Positions 1-7,738 of a DNA stretch of 39,384 nucleotides are shown in pieces. The notes under the pieces are model-generated. The model was not told the origin of the DNA, ran no database searches, and worked only from the letters and a program-made list of their open reading frames with translations. Source of the DNA: Desulfobulbaceae bacterium (lineage in GTDB: Bacteria > Desulfobacterota > Desulfobulbia > Desulfobulbales > Desulfocapsaceae). The stretch is taken from assembly GCA_024636345.1 (NCBI GenBank), contig JAGXHG010000014.1, forward strand, positions 1-39,384, in the 5' to 3' direction. Position 1 is the first letter of the stretch, and the number at the start of each line of letters is the position of its first letter. Both the position numbers and the translations under genes were made by a program.

Positions 1-2
1 CT

Positions 3-56
3 GGCCATATTCGTTTAGACGGGAGTGAACTGGAAAGATGGTTACGCCGTCTCTAA
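3..56 (+). CDS. C-terminal end of a small helix-turn-helix (excisionase-like) protein, partial
   Basis: The window opens inside an open frame that reads GHIRLDGSELERWLRRL and stops at TAA 54-56. An Arg-rich 'hIR...SELErWL' end is typical of small HTH_17/MerR-like DNA-binding proteins and excisionases that accompany integrases. Only 17 residues are visible, so the family is inferred from this tail. The strong inverted repeats just downstream fit the edge of a mobile element. Confidence 0.4.
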   Translation, partial: GHIRLDGSELERWLRRL

Positions 57-60
57 AAAA

Positions 61-123
61 TATGTGGAGTAACAAGGGAATAATCTATCGATTATACAGG
101 TAATTCCATAGCTACTCCACATA
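61..123. repeat. 63-bp imperfect inverted repeat (hairpin)
   Basis: TATGTGGAGTA (61-71) is matched perfectly by TACTCCACATA (113-123). Inside, GGAAT pairs with ATTCC and ATAATC pairs with GATTAT, so almost the whole segment folds back on itself. It starts five bases after the stop codon of the HTH gene. No T-run follows on the + strand, so it is not a standard terminator. A recombination or transposition hairpin is as likely as a transcript-end structure. Confidence 0.7.
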
Positions 124-133
124 AATAAAGACT

Positions 134-172
134 CAACATAAGTCCAATTATGTTGTTCTCAACATAACTGGA
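134..172. repeat. Two mutually exclusive hairpins sharing one arm
   Basis: CAACATAA (134-141), TTATGTTG (148-155) and CAACATAA (160-167) let the middle block pair with either flank. The right-hand pairing extends to TCCAATTATGTTG / CAACATAACTGGA, 13 pairs with one wobble. CTCAACATAA is also a direct repeat (132-141 and 159-168). This could be a protein-binding or recombination site. Between 173 and 354 I see no gene and no further clear structure. Confidence 0.6.
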
Positions 173-354
173 CAACTTTACAGATAGTTCAGTGATGGCT
201 TAGCGGTGGCAGGCGCTACTCAGGGTGTTGAGATGGAAGAGACTATTTGATAAAATAATAGCACGATTCTTTTACCCAGTGCAAATATCTTGAGTTGAGT
301 AGTTATGTATGTTTTTTTTTACTAACAATTTTCTGTCTGATCCCTTACTTACAT

Positions 355-1062
355 TCACATAAATGGACGTGAGATAAAATAAATCCCCAGTCCGCCGATA
401 AACACCCCTGCTCCTTGTCTAAACCGGTCCCCGGCCCGTTGCATGGCGCTGTTTTCAATTAACTTCCTGATCAGGGCGGTGGAACTACCGGCCACGGCAA
501 TGGGTAGGCAATGACCAGCCGCGAACAGAGTGATTAGCAGCAGGCCGGTGACGATCTTTTCCTGGACTGTGATGATGGCAAGCAGCGGTGCGATGAAGCC
601 GAAGGTGCAGGAGCCGGACAGAACGCCGTAGGCCAGCCCGAGGATCAGGGCGCCACCCGCCCCTTTGATCCTCATTTTGGCCAGAAGTCCGCCGCCGGGC
701 AGGGAGCATTTATTCGTTGCTCCCACCATGTCAAAGGCTACCCAGAAGAGCAGTAGACCCACGGGAATCGTCCAGTAGGACCCCACATCTCCCAGCATCC
801 GGCCGAGCAGGGCACAGAGCAACCCGATCATTGCTATAGTCAGGAAGAGTCCCAGGCTGAAGAGGAGGGCGAATATGGCTGCCTTCCTGCCTTCAACTAT
901 CTTCTGCTGGCCACCCACATAGGCGATAATGAGGGGGATGGAGGCGAGATGACACGGGCTGAAGAGGACACTTACCATCCCCCAGAGAAAGCTGCCCGCA
1001 AGCGCCGGGCCGATGGAACCCGTCATCCAGCCGTTGACTGTGAGAAAGAGCTGATCAAGCAT
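355..1062 (-). CDS. CcdA/DsbD-type transmembrane electron carrier
   Basis: A 235-residue membrane protein of the cytochrome c biogenesis CcdA / DsbD-beta family, with about six hydrophobic segments. Proteins of this family carry electrons from cytoplasmic thioredoxin across the inner membrane to extracytoplasmic thiol proteins. The paired redox cysteines are visible as C37 in FSPCHLASIP and C152 in SGSCTFGF, at the expected places in the first and fourth helices. The gene starts one base after the stop of the secreted thioredoxin gene, which is its likely electron acceptor. It is the last gene of the long minus-strand operon. The exact client, such as a metal-binding thiol protein or cytochrome, cannot be read from the sequence. 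Confidence 0.85.
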   Translation of the reverse strand: MLDQLFLTVNGWMTGSIGPALAGSFLWGMVSVLFSPCHLASIPLIIAYVGGQQKIVEGRKAAIFALLFSLGLFLTIAMIGLLCALLGRMLGDVGSYWTIPVGLLLFWVAFDMVGATNKCSLPGGGLLAKMRIKGAGGALILGLAYGVLSGSCTFGFIAPLLAIITVQEKIVTGLLLITLFAAGHCLPIAVAGSSTALIRKLIENSAMQRAGDRFRQGAGVFIGGLGIYFISRPFM

Positions 1063-1063
1063 C

Positions 1064-1438
1064 TTATTTCATTTCCAGCATGGTTTCGAGACGGTCAACA
1101 ATGGCCTGTTTTTCCAGAAAACCGCTATGGCGGTACACCTCCTTGCCACTCCGGTCAAAAAAGATCTGGGTCGGAATCACGCTCACCTCAAACCGTTTAC
1201 CTTCATCCTCATTTTGCCAGACATCAATAAAGATGATAGCGGCTTTTCCTTTGTATTGCTGTTCCAGTTCCTCGAGGATTGGGGCCATCATCTTGCAGGG
1301 AATACAGGATTTTGCTCCTAGATCCACCATGGTGACCATGCCGGGAACCGGCGCTGGAGTGTTAGCTGTCCTGCCCTCAGTGACAGGGAGAAGTATCATG
1401 GATATGAATAACAAGAGGACGTTGATTGATGTTTTCAT
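1064..1438 (-). CDS. Periplasmic thioredoxin-family protein
   Basis: A 124-residue protein with an N-terminal signal peptide (Lys at position 2, hydrophobic stretch to about residue 18) followed by a thioredoxin fold. The redox motif is C45-I-P-C48 within AKSCIPCKMMAPILEEL, and the cis-proline loop is VIPTQIFF. It should act as a disulfide reductase or exchanger on the outer face of the inner membrane. The CcdA-type gene follows within one base, so the pair probably forms an electron relay. The rhodanese gene lies 42 bases upstream. CIPC differs from the CGPC of cytoplasmic thioredoxin but is common in TlpA-like and envelope thioredoxins. Confidence 0.88.
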   Translation of the reverse strand: MKTSINVLLLFISMILLPVTEGRTANTPAPVPGMVTMVDLGAKSCIPCKMMAPILEELEQQYKGKAAIIFIDVWQNEDEGKRFEVSVIPTQIFFDRSGKEVYRHSGFLEKQAIVDRLETMLEMK

Positions 1439-1480
1439 ATTTGCTCCTGGCTTGTAAATTTTTTTCTGGAACGATCGGTC

Positions 1481-1819
1481 TTATTGATTTTTTTTGGTTG
1501 TGGCATTGATGAAATCCAGGGCTTCGTCTCCACGCAGCAATTTGGCCAGCCCGAGTAGGCCGTCATTGAGATATCTGGCCTTGTATCCCTTGGTGATGAG
1601 ATAGAGCCGGGCCATGCTGGAGCGGTCATAGTGGGGGCAGGCGGTAACGATGAGTTTGTTCTTGTCCAGCTCGCTTAGTCGGGACGGCAGCTCGTTGAGT
1701 GGGATATTCTTGGCAAAGCCCATATGCCAGACCGCAAATTCCTCGGGGAAGCGGATGTCAATGAGTTGGGCCTCGCCTGTTTTGAGCAGTTCCACCAGTT
1801 CCATACTGTCGATCTTCAT
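1481..1819 (-). CDS. Single-domain rhodanese (sulfurtransferase-like)
   Basis: From ATG 1819 the frame gives a 112-residue rhodanese domain. The active-site loop is C61-P-H-Y-D-R66, the CX4R form expected of sulfurtransferases that carry a persulfide on the cysteine, and the usual LIDIRFPEEFAVWHM block is present. AGGAG lies nine bases before this ATG, so it could be translated from here as a cytoplasmic protein. The same frame stays open further upstream, but a signal peptide is encoded in a different frame from ATG 1938, which overlaps the CDF stop codon. The ancestral protein was therefore probably secreted, and the present gene may carry a frameshift. Confidence 0.75.
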   Translation of the reverse strand: MKIDSMELVELLKTGEAQLIDIRFPEEFAVWHMGFAKNIPLNELPSRLSELDKNKLIVTACPHYDRSSMARLYLITKGYKARYLNDGLLGLAKLLRGDEALDFINATTKKNQ

Positions 1820-1938
1820 ATCTTTGCGCTCCTGATAGGTGAAGCCGGTGAGGTAGTCATCCAGGGTCTGTGCATGGATCTGAAGGGGTAGGGTAGGGGC
1901 AGTATTAGAAGTGTTGTCAGCAGGATGAGTCTGGTCAT
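1816..1938 (-). other. Out-of-frame signal-peptide ORF before the rhodanese
   Basis: ATG 1938 overlaps the stop of the CDF gene (ATGA) and is preceded by AGAGGAG, so ribosomes very probably start here. The 40-codon frame begins MTRLILLTTLLILPLP, a good signal peptide, then becomes Arg/Pro/Ser-rich and unlike a protein. It stops at 1816, overlapping ATG 1819 of the rhodanese. In another frame the DNA between encodes QIHAQTLDDYLTGF, a plausible mature N-terminus. I infer a frameshift in the C/A-rich tract after the signal peptide, real or a sequencing error. Confidence 0.55.
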
Positions 1939-2930
1939 GGATGTTCTCCTCTAGTGGTGGGGGTTGTGGGATGTTGGGAATCAAGTTGTTTGATGCTTTG
2001 TTTTGGCCAACAGTGTCCCTGTTTTTTATTGTTGACATGACAAATGCTGCCCATGTCCTCCCGTTCGACCTGGAGGGTAGTATGGTGGATCGTAAAATTA
2101 TGATGCAGATGTTCAGCGGTCTCGTGCAGAAAGGCGTCATCGCCGCCCCCTGGCATGACAAGATGGGCGGTGAGGACGGTTTCCGTGGTGCTGGCCGCCC
2201 ATATGTGCAGATCGTGGACGCACTGTACCCCCGGCAGCCCGGTGAGATAGTCGAGCACCGCCTCGGCCTCGATATGGGCAGGAACGCCTGCCATGGTGAG
2301 GTGGAGCGAATCCTTGAGCAGGCCCCAGCCAGCCACAAGAACTACGAGGGCGATGGCAATCGAGATCAGTGGGTCGAGCCAGTTCCAGCCGGTGGCCATA
2401 ATGGCGAATCCGGCGATCACCACTCCGGCTGAGACTGCGGCATCGGCTGCCATGTGCAGGAATGCTCCTTTGATGTTGAGATCGTCCTTCCGGCCCGCCA
2501 TGAAAAGGAGGGCTGTGGCGGTGTTAATCACCACACCGATGGCGGCGACCACGGTGATGGCAATGCCGTTGACCTCGGCCGGGGCGTGCAGTCGGCCCAC
2601 TGCCTCCCAGAGGATGACCCCGATGGCGGCATAGAGAAACAGGGCGCTGCCGAGTGATACCAGGATGGTACCTTTTTTGAAGCCATAGGTGTGTCGGGCC
2701 GTGGCCGCACGTTTTGCCAGAACCATGCCGCCCCAGGCCAGGAGCAGGGTCATGACGTCACTCAGGTTATGACCGGCATCGGCCATCAGTGCCAGGGAGT
2801 TGGCCATAAATCCGTAGCCCCCTTCCACCAGGACGAAGGTCATGTTCAGCGCCGTGCCGATGGCAAAGGCGCGGCTGAAGTCGGCAGGGACATGGTCGTG
2901 CCCATGGTGGTCATCGTGAGGATGAGTCAT
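1935..2930 (-). CDS. Cation diffusion facilitator (CDF) metal exporter
   Basis: A 331-residue inner-membrane protein of the CzcD/ZitB type, which exports Zn2+ and similar divalent metals in exchange for protons. It has a His-rich cytoplasmic N-terminus (HPHDDHHGHDH), six membrane segments, and the two metal-site helices visible as ADAGHNLSD and HMAADAAVS. The histidine/aspartate set is that of the zinc-type subgroup. A cytoplasmic dimerisation domain follows. The last 35 residues, after LQVEREDMGSICHV, look like an unconserved tail. AGGGGTG lies seven bases before ATG 2930. The stop overlaps the start of the next gene by ATGA, so the two are translationally coupled. Confidence 0.93.
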   Translation of the reverse strand: MTHPHDDHHGHDHVPADFSRAFAIGTALNMTFVLVEGGYGFMANSLALMADAGHNLSDVMTLLLAWGGMVLAKRAATARHTYGFKKGTILVSLGSALFLYAAIGVILWEAVGRLHAPAEVNGIAITVVAAIGVVINTATALLFMAGRKDDLNIKGAFLHMAADAAVSAGVVIAGFAIMATGWNWLDPLISIAIALVVLVAGWGLLKDSLHLTMAGVPAHIEAEAVLDYLTGLPGVQCVHDLHIWAASTTETVLTAHLVMPGGGDDAFLHETAEHLHHNFTIHHTTLQVEREDMGSICHVNNKKQGHCWPKQSIKQLDSQHPTTPTTRGEHP

Positions 2931-2990
2931 AGGAAATCACCCCTAAAGAAAATTTTCCGCATAGCTTGCGTTTGTTGTCCCGGCTTGCAT

Positions 2991-3040
2991 GGTAATTCAT
3001 CTCATCTCCTTGAGGTTGCATGGAAATGAGATGAATTACC
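2991..3040 (-). repeat. Perfect 15-bp (18-bp with one mismatch) intergenic hairpin
   Basis: GGTAATTCATCTCAT (2991-3005) is matched exactly by its complement at 3026-3040. After one mismatch the pairing continues for three bases (TCC/GGA), leaving a 12-base loop. TTGCATGG also occurs twice as a direct repeat (2985-2992 and 3016-3023). It sits inside the operon, between the AhpD-like gene and the CDF gene. There is no T-run, so an mRNA-processing or stability element, or a small inserted repeat, is more likely than a terminator. Confidence 0.8.
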
Positions 3041-3055
3041 CGGAGAACCGTGCAG

Positions 3056-3409
3056 TTATTTATTGTTAGCCAGCCACTCGAAGGCCAGCATTGAACTTGC
3101 CATTGCAGATGCTGACTTGGCGAACCGGGAGACCGCGAAGGCTTCAATGATTTCCTCAGTGCTGGCACCGGCTTTTTTGGCGTGCTTGACGTTATTAAGA
3201 ATACAGGTCGGTGAATCAAGGGCGATGCCAACTGACATGGCGATCAAGGCCTTGTATTTTTGAGGAATCGCCTCTCCGCTGAAAGCGGATTGCCGTTCAG
3301 AGACAAGCCGCATCACCTGCCCCTCGTCAAGCTGCCCCAGCAGTTCAATTGGTCTAGGTACTTCTCCATTTTCTTTTTTGATGTTCTCCATCAATTCATT
3401 GAAATTCAT
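3056..3409 (-). CDS. Carboxymuconolactone decarboxylase (AhpD-like) family protein
   Basis: A 117-residue all-helical protein of the CMD/AhpD family. The family block is KYKALIAMSVGIALDSPTCILNNVKHAKKAGASTEEI. Peroxidase-linked AhpD proteins have a CxxC there, but here only one cysteine remains (PTCILNN) before the conserved histidine, so classical AhpD disulfide chemistry is unlikely. ATG 3409 is chosen over an upstream TTG because GGAG lies eight bases before it. It lies between the RND pump gene and the CDF gene, with 119 bases separating it from the pump. Members often sit in arsenic and redox operons, but their substrates are mostly unknown, so I give no function. Confidence 0.8.
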   Translation of the reverse strand: MNFNELMENIKKENGEVPRPIELLGQLDEGQVMRLVSERQSAFSGEAIPQKYKALIAMSVGIALDSPTCILNNVKHAKKAGASTEEIIEAFAVSRFAKSASAMASSMLAFEWLANNK

Positions 3410-3528
3410 AATCAAATCTCCATTTAGTTTTGTTGTTGTATTTCTTTCCGTTGTATCCGTAATTTAAAAAAATAAATAATACTTGTTGATGCGATCTCTC
3501 ATCCATGATGCCCCTTGGGCTCAAGGTT

Positions 3529-6500
3529 TTATGCGTCTTTTCTTTCCACACTGTAGGCGAACATCGGGATGTAGATCAGAGTCAGGATGGTGCCAATGAT
3601 CAACCCGCCGATGGCGACGTCGGCCAGAGGCGACAGTTTTTCAAGCCCCACGGCCCATTCGAAGGCAATGGGGATCATGCCGGCGATGGTGGCAAAGGCG
3701 GTCATCAAGACCGGCCGGAACCGCACCCGGACCGATTCCACCGCCGACTCAAAGGGCGACTCGCCACGCCTGCGGTGCTGCTGGTAAAAATCGATCAACA
3801 AAATTGAGTTTTTGATGATGATGCCGAAAAGGAGCATGATCCCCACCATGCTGGGCATGCAGCTCGGTTTGTTGAAGGCCAGCATGCCCCAGGAAGCGCC
3901 GATCAGGGACAGCGGCAGGACCAGGACCATGACCACGGCCATGCGCGTTGACTGATAGATGGCCACCAGGCTGAGAAGCAGAAGCACCACTCCGATGCTG
4001 ATCGCTTTGATGATGCGGGCGAAGGAATCTTTCATCTGGAAGATATCACCCTGCTGGTCGATCTGGACGCCGGTAATTCCCGCTTTTTTCACCGCTGACA
4101 CGGTGTCCTCGGTGAGGATGGAGACGGGCCGGGCGCGGCGGTAGCCGGAGACATCAATCGAGTAGAGCATCTGGTTGCGCTCGATCTTGCTGGCAGTGAA
4201 ATCGTAGGAGATTGTCGCCAGTGAGGCAAGGGGTACCGGTCCCTTGGCGGTCTGGATGGGGATGAGTTTAAGATTTTCCAGATTGTCGTCAAAACCATGA
4301 TCGAAATAGAGCCTGACGAACTGGGTGTCCATGGAGACCAGGTTGCCGGAGAGGGCCACCGGGATCCCGGCCAGGGGCAACTGGGCGGCGATGGCAGCCG
4401 GAGTCAGACCGTAGGCCAGGGCCCGGTTGGTGTCGATCTCCAGCCGCGCCTCGGTGAAATCATTATCCCAACTGGTGTTCACCGAGGTAAAGCCTTTGAC
4501 CGTAGCCATGGCGGCAGCTGCTTTTTTCGCCGCCGCCGGCAGGAGGTGATAATCCTCGGCATAGAGCCTGGTATCCACCGGCGCCTTGATGGAGCTCATG
4601 GCGCTGGCCCCGAAATCAAAGACATCCACCGCCTTGACATTGGTCAGGGTCATGAGTTTTTCCCGAATCTCGTCCTCGATCTGCCAGATATCCTCTTCCC
4701 GTTCAAAGCGGTTGACGCAGTTGATGGTCATCTTGGCCTCTGTAGGCAGCGATCCGGCGCCCAGGGAGAGCACCCCCGGCTCCGAGCCGAAGGTGACGGA
4801 ACTCATCGTGACCTCGGGCCTGGCGTGCAGCCAAGTGAGAAAAGGCGCCAGCCGCCGCTCTGCCGTCTCCACCGTCTCGTTGGCCGAGAACTTCACCTGG
4901 GCCTTGATGATCCCGGTATCCATGGGTGGCATCAGGTCCTTGCCGATGACCGGCATGATATTTTTCATGCTCAGCACCAGGATCACAATCACTCCCAGGG
5001 TCATCAGCACCCGTCGCAGCACCGAACGGCCGCCTGCTGAAAATTTGAGGATGGCAACATAGGGGCCGATGAGTCGGCCGAAGGAATTTTCATAGAGTTT
5101 CTCCAGCCAGAGTTCCACTTTCATCTTTTTGTGACCCTTGCGGTAAAGAAAGAAACAGATGCTGGGAATGAAGGTGATGGAGAGAAAATAGGAGACCAGC
5201 AGGGCGATGATCAGGGTGGAGATCAGGTGACGGTAGATCTGCTGGGGAAAATCACCGACAAAGAGAAAGGGAAACATGATGGCGATGGTGGCTACCGTGC
5301 CGGCGAAGACCGGCCCTACCACTTCCTTGGTGCCTTGGATGATGGCCGTTTGCAGATCCTGCTTCATTTCCTTGAGGTGGCGTTCGATATTTTCCAGCAC
5401 CACCACCGCGTCATCCACCAGCATGCCCAAGGCCAGGATGATCGCGGTATAGACGACGATGTTCAGGTCGCCGCCCATGAGCCAGCGGATGGCGATGGTG
5501 CCGAAAAAGACCATGGGGATGGAGACGAGCGCCGCGATAATCGCCCGGAAATTGCCCAGAAAGAGCAGGATCACCAGCAGGGTGAAGATGATGGCGTCGC
5601 GCAGGGCCTCCAGCATGTTGGTGTTGGCGGTCTCAATCAGCACCCGTTGGGTGTCGGCGAGTTGAAAGTCGATATTGCGGTAGCGGGCTTTGAGCTTTTC
5701 GATCTCGATCCGGCCCGCTTTGGAGGTGTCGAGCACCGAGCCGTCCGGCGCCCGCTGGGTGGCCACGGCGATGGCAGGCTTACCGTTGCCGAGGTAGCCG
5801 GAGAAGCGGGTCTGATGCCGCCAGTCGATGGTGGCGATATCGCTTAAGGTGACATTGGGGGCAATGGGCAGCATCCGCAGCGTATCCACTCGGTCCTGTT
5901 CGCCGTAGATGGTGAGGGTATAAAAGGAATCGGCCCCCTTGGCAAAGCCCACCGGCACGTCGCGGTCGAGTGCGGAAATGGTGGCGGCGATTTTGTCGAG
6001 GACCACGCCATGGGCCTTGGCCTTGAAAGGATCAACCCGGATGGTGATGGCGGACTGGTAGCCGCCAAAGACCTCGACGTTGCCGATGGCCGAGTTTCTG
6101 AGCAGGGCCGGCTTGATGTCGCTGTCAACAATCTTGCGGATCTCCTCCACGGCAATCGCGTCGCCTTTCGGGGTCAGGGCGAAAACATCTACCGGCAGGG
6201 TGAAGGCGCCGGTGGTGTAGATGGAGGGGTTGGACCCGGCGGGCAGTTTGCCCCGCACCTTGTTGAGAGCATTGTTCACGTCGACGGCCGCCGGATCCAG
6301 TCCCTTGGCGTATTCAAACTCGGCGGTAACGATGGACATACCGGCGATATTGGTGGAGCTGACCTGACGGATCAGTGCCAGTGAGGAAAGCTCCATCTCG
6401 ATGGGCTTACTTACCGTGGCGGCTACCACGTTGGGGGTGCCGCCCGGCACCTGAGTCATGACAATGACTGTGGGTCGGTCGGAGTCGGGAAAGAGATTCT

Positions 6501-6636
6501 TTGGCATGACTATCAGCCCGTAAACCCCGAGGACAAAAAAGGAGGCGATCAGGCTGTAGAGGAGATAGGGTCGGGTGTAGAAGAAATCGAACAACCCCTT
6601 TTTTGACTCCTTGGTACTGGAGGTAAAATCAGTCAT
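3529..6636 (-). CDS. RND efflux pump, inner-membrane permease
   Basis: A 1035-residue proton-driven RND transporter of the AcrB/HAE1 type, full length for the family. It has one N-terminal helix, a large periplasmic loop, a block of helices, a second periplasmic loop and a C-terminal helix block. The proton-relay pair is D408-D409 in ALGMLVDDAVVVLENIERH, matching AcrB D407/D408. The C-terminal conserved stretch RVRFRPVLMTAFATIAGMIP is intact. ATG 6636 overlaps the stop of the adaptor gene by eight bases, so the three pump genes are coupled in the order outer-membrane protein, adaptor, permease. Sequence alone does not settle the substrate; the ArsR-controlled context suggests metals, metalloids or their thiol conjugates. 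Confidence 0.95.
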   Translation of the reverse strand: MTDFTSSTKESKKGLFDFFYTRPYLLYSLIASFFVLGVYGLIVMPKNLFPDSDRPTVIVMTQVPGGTPNVVAATVSKPIEMELSSLALIRQVSSTNIAGMSIVTAEFEYAKGLDPAAVDVNNALNKVRGKLPAGSNPSIYTTGAFTLPVDVFALTPKGDAIAVEEIRKIVDSDIKPALLRNSAIGNVEVFGGYQSAITIRVDPFKAKAHGVVLDKIAATISALDRDVPVGFAKGADSFYTLTIYGEQDRVDTLRMLPIAPNVTLSDIATIDWRHQTRFSGYLGNGKPAIAVATQRAPDGSVLDTSKAGRIEIEKLKARYRNIDFQLADTQRVLIETANTNMLEALRDAIIFTLLVILLFLGNFRAIIAALVSIPMVFFGTIAIRWLMGGDLNIVVYTAIILALGMLVDDAVVVLENIERHLKEMKQDLQTAIIQGTKEVVGPVFAGTVATIAIMFPFLFVGDFPQQIYRHLISTLIIALLVSYFLSITFIPSICFFLYRKGHKKMKVELWLEKLYENSFGRLIGPYVAILKFSAGGRSVLRRVLMTLGVIVILVLSMKNIMPVIGKDLMPPMDTGIIKAQVKFSANETVETAERRLAPFLTWLHARPEVTMSSVTFGSEPGVLSLGAGSLPTEAKMTINCVNRFEREEDIWQIEDEIREKLMTLTNVKAVDVFDFGASAMSSIKAPVDTRLYAEDYHLLPAAAKKAAAAMATVKGFTSVNTSWDNDFTEARLEIDTNRALAYGLTPAAIAAQLPLAGIPVALSGNLVSMDTQFVRLYFDHGFDDNLENLKLIPIQTAKGPVPLASLATISYDFTASKIERNQMLYSIDVSGYRRARPVSILTEDTVSAVKKAGITGVQIDQQGDIFQMKDSFARIIKAISIGVVLLLLSLVAIYQSTRMAVVMVLVLPLSLIGASWGMLAFNKPSCMPSMVGIMLLFGIIIKNSILLIDFYQQHRRRGESPFESAVESVRVRFRPVLMTAFATIAGMIPIAFEWAVGLEKLSPLADVAIGGLIIGTILTLIYIPMFAYSVERKDA

Positions 6637-7738
6637 CTACTCGTCCTCCAGCCTGCACTTTTTTGGCCGCCGGAGCTGGAGCTCTGGTTTGCTGGGTGTT
6701 TGCCTGCACCGGCACACCGGTCAGGGCCCGCAACAGAATATCCGGTTTGGCCACCATGATTATCTGACCGGCAAGGTCTTCGATAACCACTGCCCCCTCG
6801 CTGCCGCGCTGGAGGATGGTCACCGGCACCTTCCGGGCCAGATCTCCCTCAAGAACGAGGACGTAGGTCTTGCCGCCCATGGTCAGCAGGCCATCCATGG
6901 GCACGAGCACGCCGCTGCCGGTAAAGAGTATCACCTGCAGGTTGAGATACTGGCCCTCGATCAGGCCGCTTTGATTGTCGAGCGGGGCAACATATTGCAC
7001 CAGACCGGCGGCTGAGGCCTGGTTTCGGGGCACGGCCTTGACGGCGTTACCGCTGATAAGCAGTCCCTGCGGGGTGATGGAATCAGGCAGGGCAAGGGTG
7101 AGATACAGCCCCTGCTCGGCGGCAATCCGCAACAAGGGTTTGCCGGGCACGGCAATATCGCCGCTGTTGACCAGGAGCTCACTCACGGTACCTGTAACCG
7201 GAGCGACGAGGGTGGAGTAACTGCTTAATGTCTCGATCTCGCGGATGTTCTGGGTCAATGCGTCCCTGCCCTTTTCCAGATTGGCAAGGGCCGCCTCTTC
7301 AATGCGGGTCTGCTCCAGAGAGGCGCCTTTGATGGCGAAGAGCTGCATGGTGCGTGCGTGATTTTCCCGTTGGACCGCTAGCTCATAACTGAGGCCTTCG
7401 AGTTTGGCGCTGAGGGCAGCTTTCTTGGCGTCGAGGTCACTGGCATCGATGACGATTAGTTTTTCGCCTTGTTTGACTTGGTCTCCCTGCTTTTTATGGA
7501 CAGCCAACACCCGGCCGGTGACCTTGGTGGCAAGGGTGGTGGATAGATCGCTGGCCACCAGGGTCATGGCGGGCGTGGTCAGGGTGACCTGGCCCGGTTT
7601 CAGGGCGACGGTCTCGGTCACTACGGGCAGAACCTTGGCCACCGGGGCCTTGGTCAGATTGGTTTGGCGCTTTTTCACCAACAGGACTACACCAAGGGCC
7701 AGAATAAGAACAAGAATAATGCTGATGATTTTTTTCAT
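6629..7738 (-). CDS. RND pump membrane-fusion (HlyD/AcrA-type) adaptor
   Basis: A 369-residue periplasmic adaptor anchored by an N-terminal helix (MKKIISIILVLILALG). It has the usual lipoyl half-motifs, for example TLATKVTGRVLAVHKKQGDQVKQGEKL, an alpha-helical hairpin with AKKAALSAKLEGLSYEL, and a second half ending YSTLVAPVTGTVSELLVNSGDIAVPGKPLLRI. The frame is open 20 codons further upstream, but ATG 7738 is chosen because it overlaps the outer-membrane gene's stop by ATGA and begins the membrane anchor. It bridges the RND permease to the TolC-type channel. Confidence 0.93.
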   Translation of the reverse strand: MKKIISIILVLILALGVVLLVKKRQTNLTKAPVAKVLPVVTETVALKPGQVTLTTPAMTLVASDLSTTLATKVTGRVLAVHKKQGDQVKQGEKLIVIDASDLDAKKAALSAKLEGLSYELAVQRENHARTMQLFAIKGASLEQTRIEEAALANLEKGRDALTQNIREIETLSSYSTLVAPVTGTVSELLVNSGDIAVPGKPLLRIAAEQGLYLTLALPDSITPQGLLISGNAVKAVPRNQASAAGLVQYVAPLDNQSGLIEGQYLNLQVILFTGSGVLVPMDGLLTMGGKTYVLVLEGDLARKVPVTILQRGSEGAVVIEDLAGQIIMVAKPDILLRALTGVPVQANTQQTRAPAPAAKKVQAGGRVDD

